Source: Phoronis australis (Eukaryota > Phoronida > Phoronidae). Taken from it: a stretch of DNA of 64,000 bases. The position numbers and the translations under genes were made by a program. Position 1 is the stretch's first letter, and each line of letters starts with the position of its first letter. Below, in pieces: positions 34,105 through 46,498 of the stretch. The stretch is taken from positions 101,243 through 165,242 of the forward strand of contig NMRA01000635.1 in assembly GCA_002633005.1 (NCBI GenBank). The letters are read 5' to 3'. The notes under the pieces are model-generated. The model saw only the letters and a program-made list of their open reading frames with translations, searched no databases and was not told the DNA's origin.

Positions 34105-34446
34105 GGGCAGCGAAAAGGTTCAAAATAGACACCAGAGCCAAATAAACAAGTGGTTTGACAAACAGACAAGTGGTTTGCTAAACAGACAAGTGATTCGTCA
34201 AATAAACAGGTCAAGAATGCTATGGTTTTCTAAACAGACAAGTCAACTTTGCAGATTTTGTCGGATAAACAAGTGCCTACTGTTGAACAAACAAGCAAGT
34301 TGGCAAATGATTAAGTAGGTTGCCAAACAGACAAGTAACCTTGTAGGCTCAACTTGTCGAACAGACAAGTCATCTGTTAAACGAACAAGACAAACACGGC
34401 AAACGAACAGAGGGCGCCACTTGAAAACGAATGACGTCACGGAGTC
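34105..34446 (+). repeat. Left arm of foldback element
   Basis: Variants of TAAACAGACAAGTGGTTTGC repeated about 12 times. The inner edge carries TGACGTCA at 34432-34439. Confidence 0.8.
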
Positions 34447-36412
34447 TCAATCTGACCGATCCCCGAACCTGCATTATGTTACTTTTATTTTGGAATTTGG
34501 AATGGGATAAAAACTGGTGAGGCTTTGCAGCGCATTTACTACGTAAGCCAACTGCTTTGCGCCAGTGGACGCTTTGAAGCTGTAGCTGAAAGGTAAGATC
34601 ATGACTATTTCTGCTTTATTCTGTAGAATTTGCATTGAAATCAATATAATAGAGTAAAACAACTGCTTAATTGTTAAGAAACAACACCTTTCATATTTTG
34701 TTTTTTATTTTGGCAGATATCAACCTGAATCATCATAACACAGTTTATGTTCCTTCTGTGAGATAAAATGATAAATGACGCAGGTATCTGTTTTACAGTT
34801 GTATTTAGCCATCTTGTCGAACTTAAGTTTTCCATTCCTAACCTCAGACCAACGGTTGTGTTATTGAAGGTAGTGCAATGTACCTCAAGTACTGCATGCG
34901 CAAGTACTGCGTAATCTTAATCTCGCTTTCAGTCGTGCTGAGTATCATTGTTTTTTAATGGACGTTAACAGGTTTTTAATTTTCCACTCCGGTTTGCAGC
35001 GCGACACTCTTAGAATACACTTCACATAGCCCGTAAATACAGAATTCCTTTTTTCTGAAGTGCATTTTAAAAAGGTTTGTCGTCTTGCAGTTGTGCAGCT
35101 TTCACGTACTATTAATGATTTCCATTTTAGAAAATGCTACGCATATAAGACGGAATGACAAAATAAAATAAATCAAAAATGGCAAGTAAATATTAATTGA
35201 ACTGGGCGTGATAAATGTTGACTTACTAGTTTGAATTCTGCACTTGATTTCAGTGTTTATTCAGAATTATACCTGGATACCATGAGGATATCAAAAGAGG
35301 GGATCACAATCATGACAATGCACCAAATCAAAAATGCGTTCCAAATGAAAAAGCACACTTACCCCTTAAAGTTAAAGCTGACGTAACCTCCTCAGGCTAG
35401 ACGGACGTGAATTTTAAGTGCAAAAGAACACGAACTTTAGCCGTAAAATTACAAAAGTGTCGCTTGGCTATGTGGCGGCATGTTTTATGGTCCGCAGCAA
35501 ATTATCAGAAATTTTTAGCAGTCGGTTTCGAGGTCCCTTCCCCCAAAAATACTAATCGTTGCTTCCCCGCAGTTTTGTAACTGTGGGTAGAAGTCTGGCC
35601 TCAAGATCCATACAGATAAACTCTGTCAAGAGTTGGCAATTAATAATGCAAGGTGCTGAAAACCATGTGACAGATATTTCAGTCCCACCGTCAACAACGA
35701 GACTCGTTAGGTTATGATAATTTCATATCAAACAAAATCATATAATGTCTGTGCCGGTATAATGCCACAGCATTGAATCTGATTGTTGCAATTTTGACAA
35801 CAGTGACCTTCAGTACATGTATGTAATGCAGAGTGTTATTGACGCAAAGAGGAAAAATGGTTGTACCTTACTACAAATGAGCAAATGAAAGTAACTCAAA
35901 CTGAAGCTACCGAGGTGTTTCATTTTCAACGATATTTTGAGAAACATGATTGAAGAAAGTGACATAAACGGTGTTTTTCAAACTTTAAAACAAAAAGTAG
36001 GCCTATGTTGTGTACTGCAAAACTAACTTCGTTAGTACGGCGAATACAGGACCATGTCAATTTCAACTTTCGTCAAAGAAGAGGATAACCCAGTAATATG
36101 TAATCACAAAGTAACAAACCTGATCACATATGATTGCATGTCATAATATTAAAGGTTTGACCTCAAATTACGGAATAACGATTAATTGGCGGGGTGGCCG
36201 AACCAAGCTTTGAATACCTATTTACGTACGTGTTCGTGAAACAGTTCAATCTAGCATTTGGCAGCTTGGTTTAAACAAGCAAACGCATCACGATTCCATA
36301 AATTTATTTAAGAATGGTCGATGACAAATTGAGAACAGTCCTATGAAAGAAATTCTTCACTGCAACAGACCACTAAAACAACTTTTTGGAATTTTTGTGC
36401 TCATTGCGGGGC

Positions 36413-36756
36413 TCATGACTTCGTGACGTCAACTATTTCTTGAGTTGGGACAGCGCCCTCTGTCCTGTCTGTTCGAGTACTACGTCTGTTTGGCAAGACC
36501 AACATGTTCATTCGATGACTAACCTGTCTGTTTGATAGAAGTGACCTGTTCGTTCGACAAGTAACCTGTTCGTTCGGCGCGAGTAACCTGTCTGTTCGGC
36601 GCAACTAACTTGTTCGTTCGCTAAATAACCTGTCTGTTTGTCAAAAATTAACCAAATAACCTGTCTATTTGTCAAAATTTAACCAAATAACCTGTCTGTT
36701 TAAAAAGTAACTTGTTTATTTGGCAGTGTTTTCTATTTTGAACCTTTTCGCTGCCC
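36413..36756 (-). repeat. Right arm of foldback element
   Basis: Inverted counterpart with CTGTCTGTTTGnCAA units. The inner edge carries TGACGTCA at 36424-36431. Confidence 0.8.
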
Positions 36757-37321
36757 ATATATATCAATCATGAGTGCCCAACAGATACAAGCTGCGAATC
36801 TGCCATATTTCATACTAGTCACTACGAGTAAGATTGAATATTGCGAGACTGTTTTGACAGTCTTTAAACATTGTAATATCTACAGTAAAAATTCTTCAAT
36901 TTAGGAAAAACCAATTGCTGAAATTGTCTTATTTTTAATTTACAGAGACTTACAACATTGTTGCAAATGCTCCAAATATTGCCAAATGTTTGGTTATTCC
37001 TATGCCACACAAGTCATGATAAAAGCAAAGTAAATTCAGGAGAAAAGGTATTTTTGTTGAGAAATTTGCCAAAATGAAAATTCACCTGGCCATCATATTG
37101 TGTCCCAAACTGACGAATTTCTCCTATAGCTCTAATTATACATTGAAAATGTCCTAGTTATTGTCAACTGAGAGTTCGTCCACTCCTACTTTTAAAAGTT
37201 TTTCACTGCATTCCCTAGAAATAGAAAAGCCTCAATTTTCTGTTCGTATATGAATACAATGACCAAATAAAGCCACAGTTTTTACTGAGAGGCACGCTGG
37301 AGCAACTTTTATAATACTTAC

Positions 37322-37600
37322 AAAAAGGACATCTGTAAACTTCACAGTAAGACCATCTATCACTCCCAGTAGCATGGTAACACCATGGTCCATCAGGGCT
37401 GTCGTCGGGGTTTCTACAATAGTCGGCAGCACTGTGCAGTGTATCATCTGGTAGTTTTCTTGTAGTTCTTACACTATGTGAACGTGGAGTCTGTGAGTCC
37501 CAGCGCTGACAATGAATGTTGCCTCGAGTGGTCTTAACCAGGCCAGAATAAGTTTGTCCGAGGGTGTCAATCTTGCACTCTTTGTTAGGTAAGATTGTAC
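37322..37600 (-). CDS. Exon 4: kringle domain
   Basis: A complete kringle in one exon, phase 1 at both ends (AG|GTACAATC and T|GTAAGT). Six cysteines occur in kringle order: CKID, HCQRWDSQ, DYCRNPDD, GPWCYH, SYCEVYRC. The hallmarks CQRWDSQ-P, YCRNPD and PWCY are all present, and the length of about 80 residues is normal. Kringles are triple-loop protein- or ligand-binding modules. Here one sits between two FTP modules, a combination I cannot match to a named vertebrate protein. No protease domain is nearby, so this is not a coagulation-type enzyme within the window. Confidence 0.95.
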
Positions 37601-40600
37601 CTAAATGTATCATCACTCTTTTAAGGAAAAAGACACATGACAGAAATCTCAATGAGACTTCATGAATACACATGAAAAGCTTCAATCTCAAAATCAGCCA
37701 AATTGTGATATGAAAAGGTATCTTATTTGTTAAGATATCAATCTCATAACTAAATGATTTGAATTTTCCTCAGGATATTTCCAAATTTCAGTCCTTACCT
37801 GTTGTACTATATACATGCAACTCTACTATCTCAAGTTTAATCATAAGCATGCTGTCAGTTAACGCTTCATGTGCAGTCACCAGATCTAGACTGACAACCG
37901 ACAAAATTGATCACTTTTCCACTACATTTAACTCAACTTGTCCAAACTAGTGCAAAGTATAAAATATTTATCAACAAGCACTCAAACAACCAGTATTAAA
38001 CAAATATACAAATACCACAGAAAATTAAACTTCAATAAAAAGTAAACTTATGTTTGCCGTATCATACGAAAATAATAGCTGTGCGTCGCAAGCACCATTT
38101 CCAGTGATAAAAAGCAAACTGTACATAGGCGAAATAAAGATCATTTATTATGACTGATAACGGTCCAGAAATGTCACTAGACGGCCAAATCAGTCCAAAA
38201 CCCATTTTTTTTATTCCTAGCATAACAGGTACAAATTTTCCAAATCTCATAAAGATCCGGTAAATACAGCAGTAAACTGCAGATGCCTGGACAGAGATGA
38301 AAGAAATATAGCAGTAAAATATAACAATTTCCTAAAATGTAACAACTGTTGTCATTGTTACATGTTATGTTGGTAGGCTTCTCCTACAATGTAACAAATT
38401 ATTACATTTTATGTAATTGTTACTTAGGTAAAATGCAAATGCAAGAAATGTACCATTGTTACATTTTCAGAAACCAATGTCTTATCACAAAGTAAATGAC
38501 CAAAATCATGAACAAGTAGTATCTGACAAGGCCGGGGTACTTGAGTGCCACCCAAAAATGTGAATACATACCAATTTAAAGAGTAATTTTGGGTAACAAT
38601 TCACATTTCCCACTGTTCTGTTACAGAAATTCAGAAAAGGCACCCTTTTAGATAGTTTTTTGTCGAAAATGACACCATTTTGGACAGTATTTTTGCTGTG
38701 AGAAAACACACTTTTGGGTGGCATTTTCCGTATACATGTACCTCTTCTGACTAAGAATACACTCTGGTCTGACACAGCATGAATTTGGCTAGCTTTACTA
38801 CTCTAACAGCATTAAGTGCTATTTCAAAAGGATTTTAAAGCGGTTCCTAAGCTCAACCTTAACGATAGTGCGAGAAACGTTTTGATAGCTGTGGATGAAG
38901 AGTTAAGGCCAACTTTTTGGAAACGAGGAGGTTGAGATTTAAAAGTCTTGTTTAGACGTTCGCCATCTTCATAAATTGACTAGTTCTGAACTAAGCTCGG
39001 TATTGTTTGCCATAAAAAACTGAATTCAGACTCTGCAATCTTTTACTTGCGACTACATCTAAATGTGAGAATAACCACCATGATATCATTCTTGTCTCTT
39101 GCTGAAAACAAATTTCCTCATCAAAGAACTGGTACTCGTTCCTCAATGATGAGTAAGTTCAAAAATTGTATTAATATGATCTCTGGAGGCAGACACTTTT
39201 CAAGATCTGGCGACTGGTCGGCTATGGCCGCGGTCACCAGGTCATTAGAAAAGCTGGTAGTGGACGTGCAAAACACACAACAATTTCACACGGAATGAGC
39301 CACTACAGTGAGGGATTAGAACTAGATTTCATTGAAAGAGGGTTGTATGGAACAAAAACAGCCAACGTTAAAGTCAGTGATAGTGTTTAATATGTGCTTT
39401 TAGTAGGCGATGTAGCGAAAGGGTGAGTACACCAAATTCCCTTATCTGCCTACAAGCATGCATGTTGATGACAGTGAACTGCTACACAAAAATGGCACCT
39501 GACATGAGACAGGTGACTTCAAGTCTTTTAATAGCAGAATGTCCAATCTCTGTCTTTGTATATAAATTTCGTACTAACAGCATTCATTTGATAAAGATTT
39601 TAATTGACATTTTATCTTAAAAGATAATATAAAGAGAAAAAATGCACTTTTTGTAATTCGCAGGAATGGTGCACTTCATAACAAAGTTTCCCTGACACAG
39701 CAGTGAGAATTGTCAATGGATCTTTACAAACTATTAGGTGCTAGACAAAACTAGTTGGTACCAGAAACTTTGCTCTCGCTCCTTTTGTGTGGAGTGGGGC
39801 AATTACTGAATCAGCGATGAGTTCAAGGCAATAAAATTGACTTACTAAAATGGGTGATTTTTCTATCAAATTGGTTTCCAAAATAGAATTATCCGTGAAA
39901 CATTCTGTTATGGTTGTTTTTATCGAAAAAATATGATAAATATCAACCAAAATACAACGTCGTTGTTTCTATTGTGCTTACCCAAGGGAAATGTTTATCA
40001 TAAAGCCGGTTACACACTTGGTTTATGACCTGTGAGCACCAACAAAAGATTGCAAGAATGCTTCAACAATAAACTGATCCTGATCCTGGAAACTCCTTTG
40101 GTCTCGGTGCACATTCAATTATTGTTAAAAAACAATGGAAAGCACATATGGGGACACGTACATCAATTTGAACTGACAAAATTTTATTCAAACAATTCAA
40201 GAAAGAAGCCGTTGATAGCGTAGGAGCCATTTTCCTCTTGTGAGAAGTACCATGCAAACACATAAAACATGAAATCGCTTTGCTAAAATGTACAGTACTG
40301 TATTGGGGCGTAGGCGCACTTAGGCGCAGCCAACCACCTTTTGGTATTTCAACGTAGTGCCTAAGCACCTTACGTTCAGCGCTCAAGGTAATATCGTGGT
40401 AAAATGTAACAACAATGTAAAACGTAACAATTGTTACATTTTAATCAGTGCATAAATGAGTGGAAACAAACTAAGTACTGTACAACAGGTAACCCTGTGT
40501 ACAGTATGACATTTGAGGTACCTTTACCCAAAGTACCGTACCCTGAGCTACCCTATAAAAAAATTAAAATGATCTCAGATATTCTGAAAGCGAGCTGAAT

Positions 40601-40757
40601 GAGCATTGAGCTTGATGTGCAAAACATATTGTATTGGTTCTACAATTTGACTATGAAATATCTATAAAGAATCACAGATTTTCACTTTTTTGTTCATTTA
40701 ATTCATTTTATTATTCAACCTTGATACTTTTCTGATGAAAAATATGCAACAACTCAC
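37601..40757 (-). other. Intron 3 of host gene (3.2 kb)
   Basis: No coding or RNA gene recognised. It contains a cluster of TGTAAC/GTTACA words at about 38335-38465 and a second at about 40400-40442. Short open frames (for example 38506-38775 minus and 39047-39298 plus) resemble nothing I know. Confidence 0.6.
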
Positions 40758-40985
40758 CAGAAGAAATCGCAACACCATCAACTTGTACTTCACACAACGT
40801 GAGGGCCACAAATCCATCGAAAATCTGTATATACAAATAGCGCCCAAACACTGGATGAGGACTACAGTTTAAAGGTAGTGTAGCTCCTGTACTAGCTTTT
40901 CCTGGGTAGAAACTACACTGTTGGTATGGAGCAGACAGGCTTGAGATGTTGGTTACCTTGACAACAAAGTTATGGAGCCGCTCAC
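40758..40985 (-). CDS. Exon 3: FTP/fucolectin module 1, C-terminal half
   Basis: Starts GERLHNFVVKVTN, completing the double-cysteine plus GERL motif split with exon 2. It continues to GRYLYIQ and ALTLCEVQVDG, the last strands of the fold. The acceptor that keeps phase 1 is AAG|GTGAGCGG. The next AG, five bases downstream, would break the frame join with exon 2. Cysteines in QQCSF, LNCSP and TLCEV match the family pattern. Same layout as exon 6. Confidence 0.9.
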
Positions 40986-42188
40986 CTTTTGAAATAAGAA
41001 CAGACAGACATCAAGTGTGAACAGCAAGTCAGTGAAAACACAGCAGATCGGTCTAGAGGCCATGAAAAGGACATATATCAGCGACGTCTTTTTGGTCATG
41101 TCAGTAGTGAAAGGGTCCCCCAAATTAGCCTGAGTTCAGTTTGGTGTTTTATTTATTTTTAGATACATGTAATTCGCGAAGGCTATCTATAAGACCAACC
41201 ACAAAAACGAGAATGGGAAACATAAATCGTGAGTTTCCAACCCTTTGCTGGGGAGCACTACACAAAAACTGAAAAAAATCTTCACACAACATGCAATCAA
41301 TGGCAAATGCACAAAAACACATTTACTATAATAATTGAAACTTCATATAGCTGTTAATTGGATCAATTAATAAAAGTGTATAACTTCTAGAGGATCCCAT
41401 TCTGCCACGCAGTCGGCTTAAATCAGTTTGAAACTGTGCTGCGCAGAGTTTTAAGGTAACTGTCCACCCCGTTGTGTGAGTAAAAAGTGGGAGTTGATAG
41501 AGGTGCAAGCTCAGTAAGTTTCAATAAAAAACAATTTTTCAAAAAAGTAGGTTTCAATGGTATGGAAAATTTTCACAGCAAAAACCTTGTACCAATCAAT
41601 AATCCAAGTTAATTGTCTTTCAGTAGCCTTATTTATTACTAAGAGTTAAGTAACACTGTATTCACAATACCCAACTTGTACCAATCACTAATTGTTAGCT
41701 TTTGCACCCTCAACAAAAGCTCCCACCTTCCATCATATTATAACATTGAAAGCCTTTAATTAAAGCAATATGCAGAATCCCAAAAACAGCAAGAGTTCAG
41801 TGTAGACAATGTACCTAACATACTTGTATGCAGTTGGAGCCCTTAAAGAATTCTAATGTTGTGTTGACAAGATTAAAGTTAAGACAGATCCTTAGGTGTC
41901 TACCCATTAAAGAACGACACCTAGCAGACAGTATAAAATCACAAAGAAGACATGACAAGGTCCTAGTGTATTGCAGACATAATTTCAAATATTGCTGCGA
42001 TCATACATGTGTTAAAGGAGAATGCCACCCGATTTAATTAGTCTTTTTTGCCGTCTTAATCGGTCTATATCCACATCGCCTCGCATACGGTCGACCTTAC
42101 CTTGCCAAGAGGTGTCGCGTTAACCTGTGAGGAAGGTGAGAAATGACGCTAGCGACTTCAGTGGTTCATATGCAGAGTGAATGCCGCT

Positions 42189-42380
42189 ATGTTGCGGTGC
42201 ATCTTTCCCGCTTGTCCGAACTAAGCAGCTGCGAGGAAAGCGGGTATATCGTTTTTTTTACTTCCTCGAGAGTCCAAAATGCTTAGGAAGTGGCTCATGG
42301 TAGTGAAGAATGAAATGTACGCTGTAAATAGCAAAGTATGAGGCCGTGAAACATCTCCGTGGCTGTGGCCTGCAGACGTC
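42189..42380 (+). pseudogene. THAP remnant in Kolobok 2 copy 2
   Basis: ATG at 42189 opens MLRCIFPAC, then a stop, then AAARKAGISFF, PRES, LRKWL and VVKNE. It is the same domain as in copy 1, with extra stops and a shift before the C-x2-H end. Confidence 0.7.
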
Positions 42381-42584
42381 AACAGTGCCTGACGAATGCC
42401 GGCTTACCAAATAACTATCCATACGTTCCGTTGTCTGAGCTTTTTCACGGCGCCTCTCTAGTATTTCTTCATCACTGTATTCCTGCTGTTCGAATTGATA
42501 TAGCCTGTAAAACTTAACGATCCACCTGCGAAGTCGGGACTGATGAGCTCTAGCTCGTCCTAAGTCGGGATTGCGAGTTGCCAT
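42258..42584 (-). pseudogene. Second frame of Kolobok 2 copy 2, truncated
   Basis: MATRNPDLGRARAHQ, a short shift, then YQFEQQEYSDEEILERRREK and TERMDSYL. Homologous to 9659-10030, again without the cysteine part and running into antisense THAP. Confidence 0.6.
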
Positions 42585-42642
42585 GTTGGCGTTTATTACT
42601 GAGCGTACTGTTTCAAAATGAATTATTCTCACCCTAACCAAT

Positions 42643-44475
42643 ACTTATACAAGAGCAACGCAGAGCGTTGAAATGTACCCACAATTGCACCGTATACGGT
42701 ATCCTTCTAGGGTTGTTTATTGGTACCATAAAGTGGCCAGTAGAGGGCATACATGTAGTATATTGTACTTTGCAAAACGGAAAGGCATGGTCATTATCTC
42801 CTCAATAGGCTAGGGGCAAAATGTGAGTGATCTTCATAATACAAGCACATCCTATACATCAGTTGCATAAAGCACCACAGAAACATAGAATTAAAAACAA
42901 ATTTACCGACATACGAGATAAGCACAGCATTAGAATGCCAGAAACAAATTTCTACTTGGAACTTTTCCTTCATAGTCACAAAGTAACACAAAGTATACAC
43001 CTGAAGACCTATGAAAATAGAGAGGTCAATGTAAAATACTTAAATTGCCACTAGAGGCATACCGGTAGTCAAAATCATCCTAAAGTCGTCATCGTCCGTT
43101 GCCAACATCACATAAATACACTTGCTAAATTTAGTAACGATCCTGCAAACGGTTTGGGAGATACAGCCATGGGCGCAAAAAAAAAACTGCCACTAGGAGG
43201 CGCCACAGTAATCAAAGTCATGGGAAATTCAGTGTCAACCGTCCTCTTCATAGTAAGAACAAACATGCCAATTTTCACAATCATACAGACTCAAAAAACA
43301 GTAAAAATGGCGACAGGGTGTAGCAAACTAAGTCGAATCCATCCGAAAACGGGAGGATAGCGTCATCGCACTAATAGGTGCCTACATACCAAATTTCATG
43401 AAAATCCGTTCAGGATTTGTGAAGATACAGATGTAAACGTAAAAAAATAAAATTGCCACTAGGGGGCACACTGGTAGGCGGATCCGTCCAAAAGTCATCA
43501 TGTTTCGTTGCTAACATCATGTAAATATACTTTCACAATTTCGTAAAGATCCTGCAAACGGTTTAGGAGATACAGCCATAGGCGAAAAAAAAAACAAAAG
43601 TGCCACTAGGAGGCGCCACAGTAGTTGAAATCGTCGGAAAATCATTGTCAAACGTCCTCTACGTAGTAAGCATATACATGCCAATTTTCACAATCATCCT
43701 TCGAGCGGTTTGGTTGATAGAGGGGTGGACGCACAAAAACAGACTCGAAAACACTAAAAATGGCCACTAGGTGGTGCAAACTATGTCAAATCCATCTGAA
43801 AACGGGAGCATAGCGTCATCTCACTAATAGGTGCCTACATACCAAATTTCATGAAAATCGGTTCAGGACTTTTGAAGATACAAAGGTAAGAGTAAAAAAC
43901 TAAAATTACCACTAGGGGGCACACCAGTAGTCGGATCCGTCCGAAAGTCGTCATGTTCCGTTGCTAACATTATATAAATACACTTACACAATTTCGTAAA
44001 GATTCTGCGAACGATTTAGGAGATACAGCCATAGGCGAAAAAAAAAACGCCACTAGGAGGTGCCACAGTAGTCGAAATCGTCGGAAAGTCATCGTCAATC
44101 GTTCTCCACATAGTAACAAAAACAGACTCAAAAACACTAAAAATGGCCACTAGGTGGCGCAAATTATGTCAAATCCATCTGAAAACGGGAGGATAGCGTC
44201 ATCTCACTAATAGGTGCCTACATACCAAATTTCATGAAAATCCGTTCTGGACTTTTGAAGATACAAAGGTAAGAGTAAAAAACTAAAATTGCCACTAGGG
44301 GGCACACCGGTAGTCGGATCCGTCCCAGTCATGAATGGAACATACGTGGCAAATTTCATGAACGTATGTCAAAGGGTTTTGGAGACAGAGCAGCAGACGC
44401 CGGACGCCGCCCGGACGGACGGACGGAGATGACGGCATAATGCGTCCACATATAAATATGTGGGCGCACAATAAA
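42643..44475 (+). mobile_element. CTCF-motif repeat, copy 3 (insertion proven by empty site)
   Basis: The undamaged sister element (9590-9610) reads CCAATATACTGAAAC on the matching strand. Here CCAAT is followed by about 1.83 kb before ACTGAAAC, so both ends are fixed to a few bases. Head: AAGAGCAACGCAGAGCGTTG (palindrome CAACGC/GCGTTG). Tail: GCGTCCACATATAAATATGT then GGGCGC (hairpin). Exact CTCF consensus at 43456-43469, 43909-43922, 44147-44160 and 44292-44305; near matches at about 42737, 43187, 43602, 43764 and 44049. Confidence 0.9.
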
Positions 44476-46294
44476 ACTGAAACAAAGTCTGTCTCATTAG
44501 ATGCAATTTGTAATGCCTTTGGAGTGTTCGTGAGTGCAAATGATTTGAGAAGCCAGCAATGACCGGCTTGAGGTGCAATAAAACTAATTGACAGGACACC
44601 TAGGCCGTGTGATCTCATCCCACGGCCAGGTGTTAGGGGAATCTTTATTTACATTAATTACATTACTCAAATAATGATTGTCAATGTACAACTTCTGCCC
44701 TGACGGTGCTGTGGCCAAAGCAGAGCCTGAATTCGCGGCCCCCGATGAGTAAGTAGATTTGCAGTTTTGTGGCTAATTCACCAACATAATCACGTGCACA
44801 TTACTTTGGCTCACTAGTATAGTATTTTCTTGACTGGAAGTTTAGTTTCCACTTAACTTTGGCTGCTTTATGTTCGTGATGTCTGGTCAGTTTCCAAGCC
44901 ACTGGCCAGCCGGGCCGGGGATAACGAGTCAATTCGGCCAGCCGCGACAGGCCTGATCAGGCTCCGAGCCACTGGCCAGGATAACAAGCGTTTTGTGTTT
45001 AGAACTCAAAAAATCACAAGTCTAAACAACACAGATCTAGGTTCTCCTGTCTGTATCTCACGGAAAATACTTCAAAATTATCTCCGAACAGACCCCAAAC
45101 TCCTGCTACGGACCTTATTGGCCTGCTAATTGTAGGCTACGGTATGTCCAAATACCAATAAATCCGTAAGAGCGAAATAAAATAACACGTTTTTATAAGA
45201 ACTCGGTGTATTTTTAAGGGTTTTACATCGAAGTTTGATGATTTATTGGTGTTAAACGATGAATTCAAGCAATAAGCTGACACCAGTAACCCATGTTGTG
45301 AACTGCTGAACAGACTGCGTGTGAAACCGATGACGTCATTGGATAATTTCAACACCTCTGTCTGCCGCCAGGTGTCAGGTAACGCAACCGTACGTGTCCT
45401 TATGGAGTAGAACTAATTGATCTAAATTGATGCAAATTAGGTTGTTTTTGGGTGGCATGCTCCTTTAATTGTTAATGTAAAATAAAACCAATCCTCTGCC
45501 CTGCTCTAGTTTCTTGGCATGTAAAGAGCTCCCAGAATGTTAATGTTATAGAGCATGCTTCATGCGTAGAACTGACAGCTAAGACAAGGCAACTTGTTGC
45601 ATTATGGCATTCTCCCGTTGAGTCCAAATTGTTCGGTAGTATAGCACAACAACAAGTTGGGCAGATGACCACTGTAGGCCATGCAGTACTGACTGAGTAA
45701 GTCCATTCTGGCATTAATGGTTGGAGGGCCAGCTCTCTTTTGTTCGATAATTGCACTAATCTGGCATAAGAGCCTGATCAAACATGACTGGCATGTGCTG
45801 TTAAAAATTAAAGTTGAGTTATAAATGTTTGAACATAAACCAATAGCATTATTCTGATTTCCTCATATGCTGATCATGTTTAGGTTTTGAATGACAAAAA
45901 TCGCCTAACTACAACTGAAGTGAAAACAATTTATTCTGTCTGAACGTACCAACTCACTTAGGTTTGACTGTTTGACTGTTCACATGTGGTCAGTAATAAA
46001 CTTAATTGGTAGATACTTGGTCTGCAACAGTTGTCATGGCCAGACAAAAGAATGTGCTTGGTAGTTAATGAAGGAGCTAGCACATCTCTATATCAGGTAA
46101 AGTCACTGAACAGGGAAACACCCTTAATGGTACACACTTGTTGAGCCAGGTCTGAACCACATAGGAACAATACAGACCACTGTAATTACACTAAGTCACA
46201 ACATTTATAGCAACTCTAAGTCCGTAACTATATAAAAACTAGTTTTAGTGAATTATAACTTCATCAAAACATTTCAAATGAAGGTAAAATTTAC

Positions 46295-46498
46295 CACAAC
46301 AGTCATTTCGGTTCACTATAGTAACAGCAGAAATAGAGTACACAGCTAACAGGTCCACTCTCCACCAGGGGTCCTTCTCATCAACTGTGTGAGTACAGTA
46401 GCTGTAGTGCTGCCTCAGGTCCCCATCCACAGCTTTTGAAGATGTGTGAGTACCATGTGTGCTGGACTGTTGAGTTGGTTTGTTAGCAGCAATATTCA
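46295..46498 (-). CDS. Exon 2: FTP/fucolectin module 1, N-terminal half
   Basis: Translates as NIAANKPTQQSS..., then SKAVDG, then DPWWRVDLLAVYSISAV and NRNDCC. The order N-x-A-x-x-K-x-x-x-Q-S-S, A-V-D-G and W-W-x-V-D-L is the signature of the eel-fucolectin/F5-8C-like family, a beta-sandwich that binds fucosylated glycans with calcium. The exon is phase 1 at both ends, bounded by ...AG|TG and TG|GTAAAT. It ends exactly inside the family motif CC-GERL, which exon 3 completes. Paralogous to exon 5 of the same gene. Confidence 0.9.

Larger units (their letters stand above)
34105..36756. mobile_element. Foldback-like element with tandem-repeat TIRs
   Basis: Both ends read (AT)GGGCAGCGAAAAGGTTCAAA inward. 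The inverted arms of about 340 bp (34105-34446 and 36413-36756) are made of many AAACAGACAAGT-like words at about 20-bp spacing, and end inside with GAACAGAGGGCGC and TGACGTCACG. The 1.97-kb core (34447-36412) has no transposase frame. Long modular inverted repeats around a non-coding core are the definition of foldback elements. AT flanks both ends, so the target site may be short. Confidence 0.8.
31911..37321 (-). other. Intron 4 of host gene (5.4 kb)
   Basis: Holds the foldback element (34105-36756), a Penelope-like fragment (about 33420-34020) and a tRNA-like SINE head (33208-33291). The remainder, including 31911-33207, shows no gene I can support. A 107-codon stretch reading into exon 5 is chance read-through. 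Confidence 0.65.
42016..45464 (+). mobile_element. Kolobok family 2 element, copy 2, with nested insertion
   Basis: Perfect TTAA at both sides (42012-42015 and 45465-45468) and ends AGGAGAATGCCACCC / GGGTGGCATGCTCCT. It is colinear with copy 1 (8317-10247) in reverse orientation, including the arms, THAP remnant and second frame. Without the repeat inserted at 42643-44475 it would be about 1.6 kb, shorter than copy 1 because a segment matching about 9030-9290 is missing. Confidence 0.85.
40986..46294 (-). other. Intron 2 of host gene (5.3 kb)
   Basis: Mostly filled by the family 2 Kolobok element (42016-45464), itself interrupted by a CTCF-motif repeat. The rest (40986-42011 and 45469-46294) shows no gene, RNA or repeat that I recognise. 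Confidence 0.65.
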
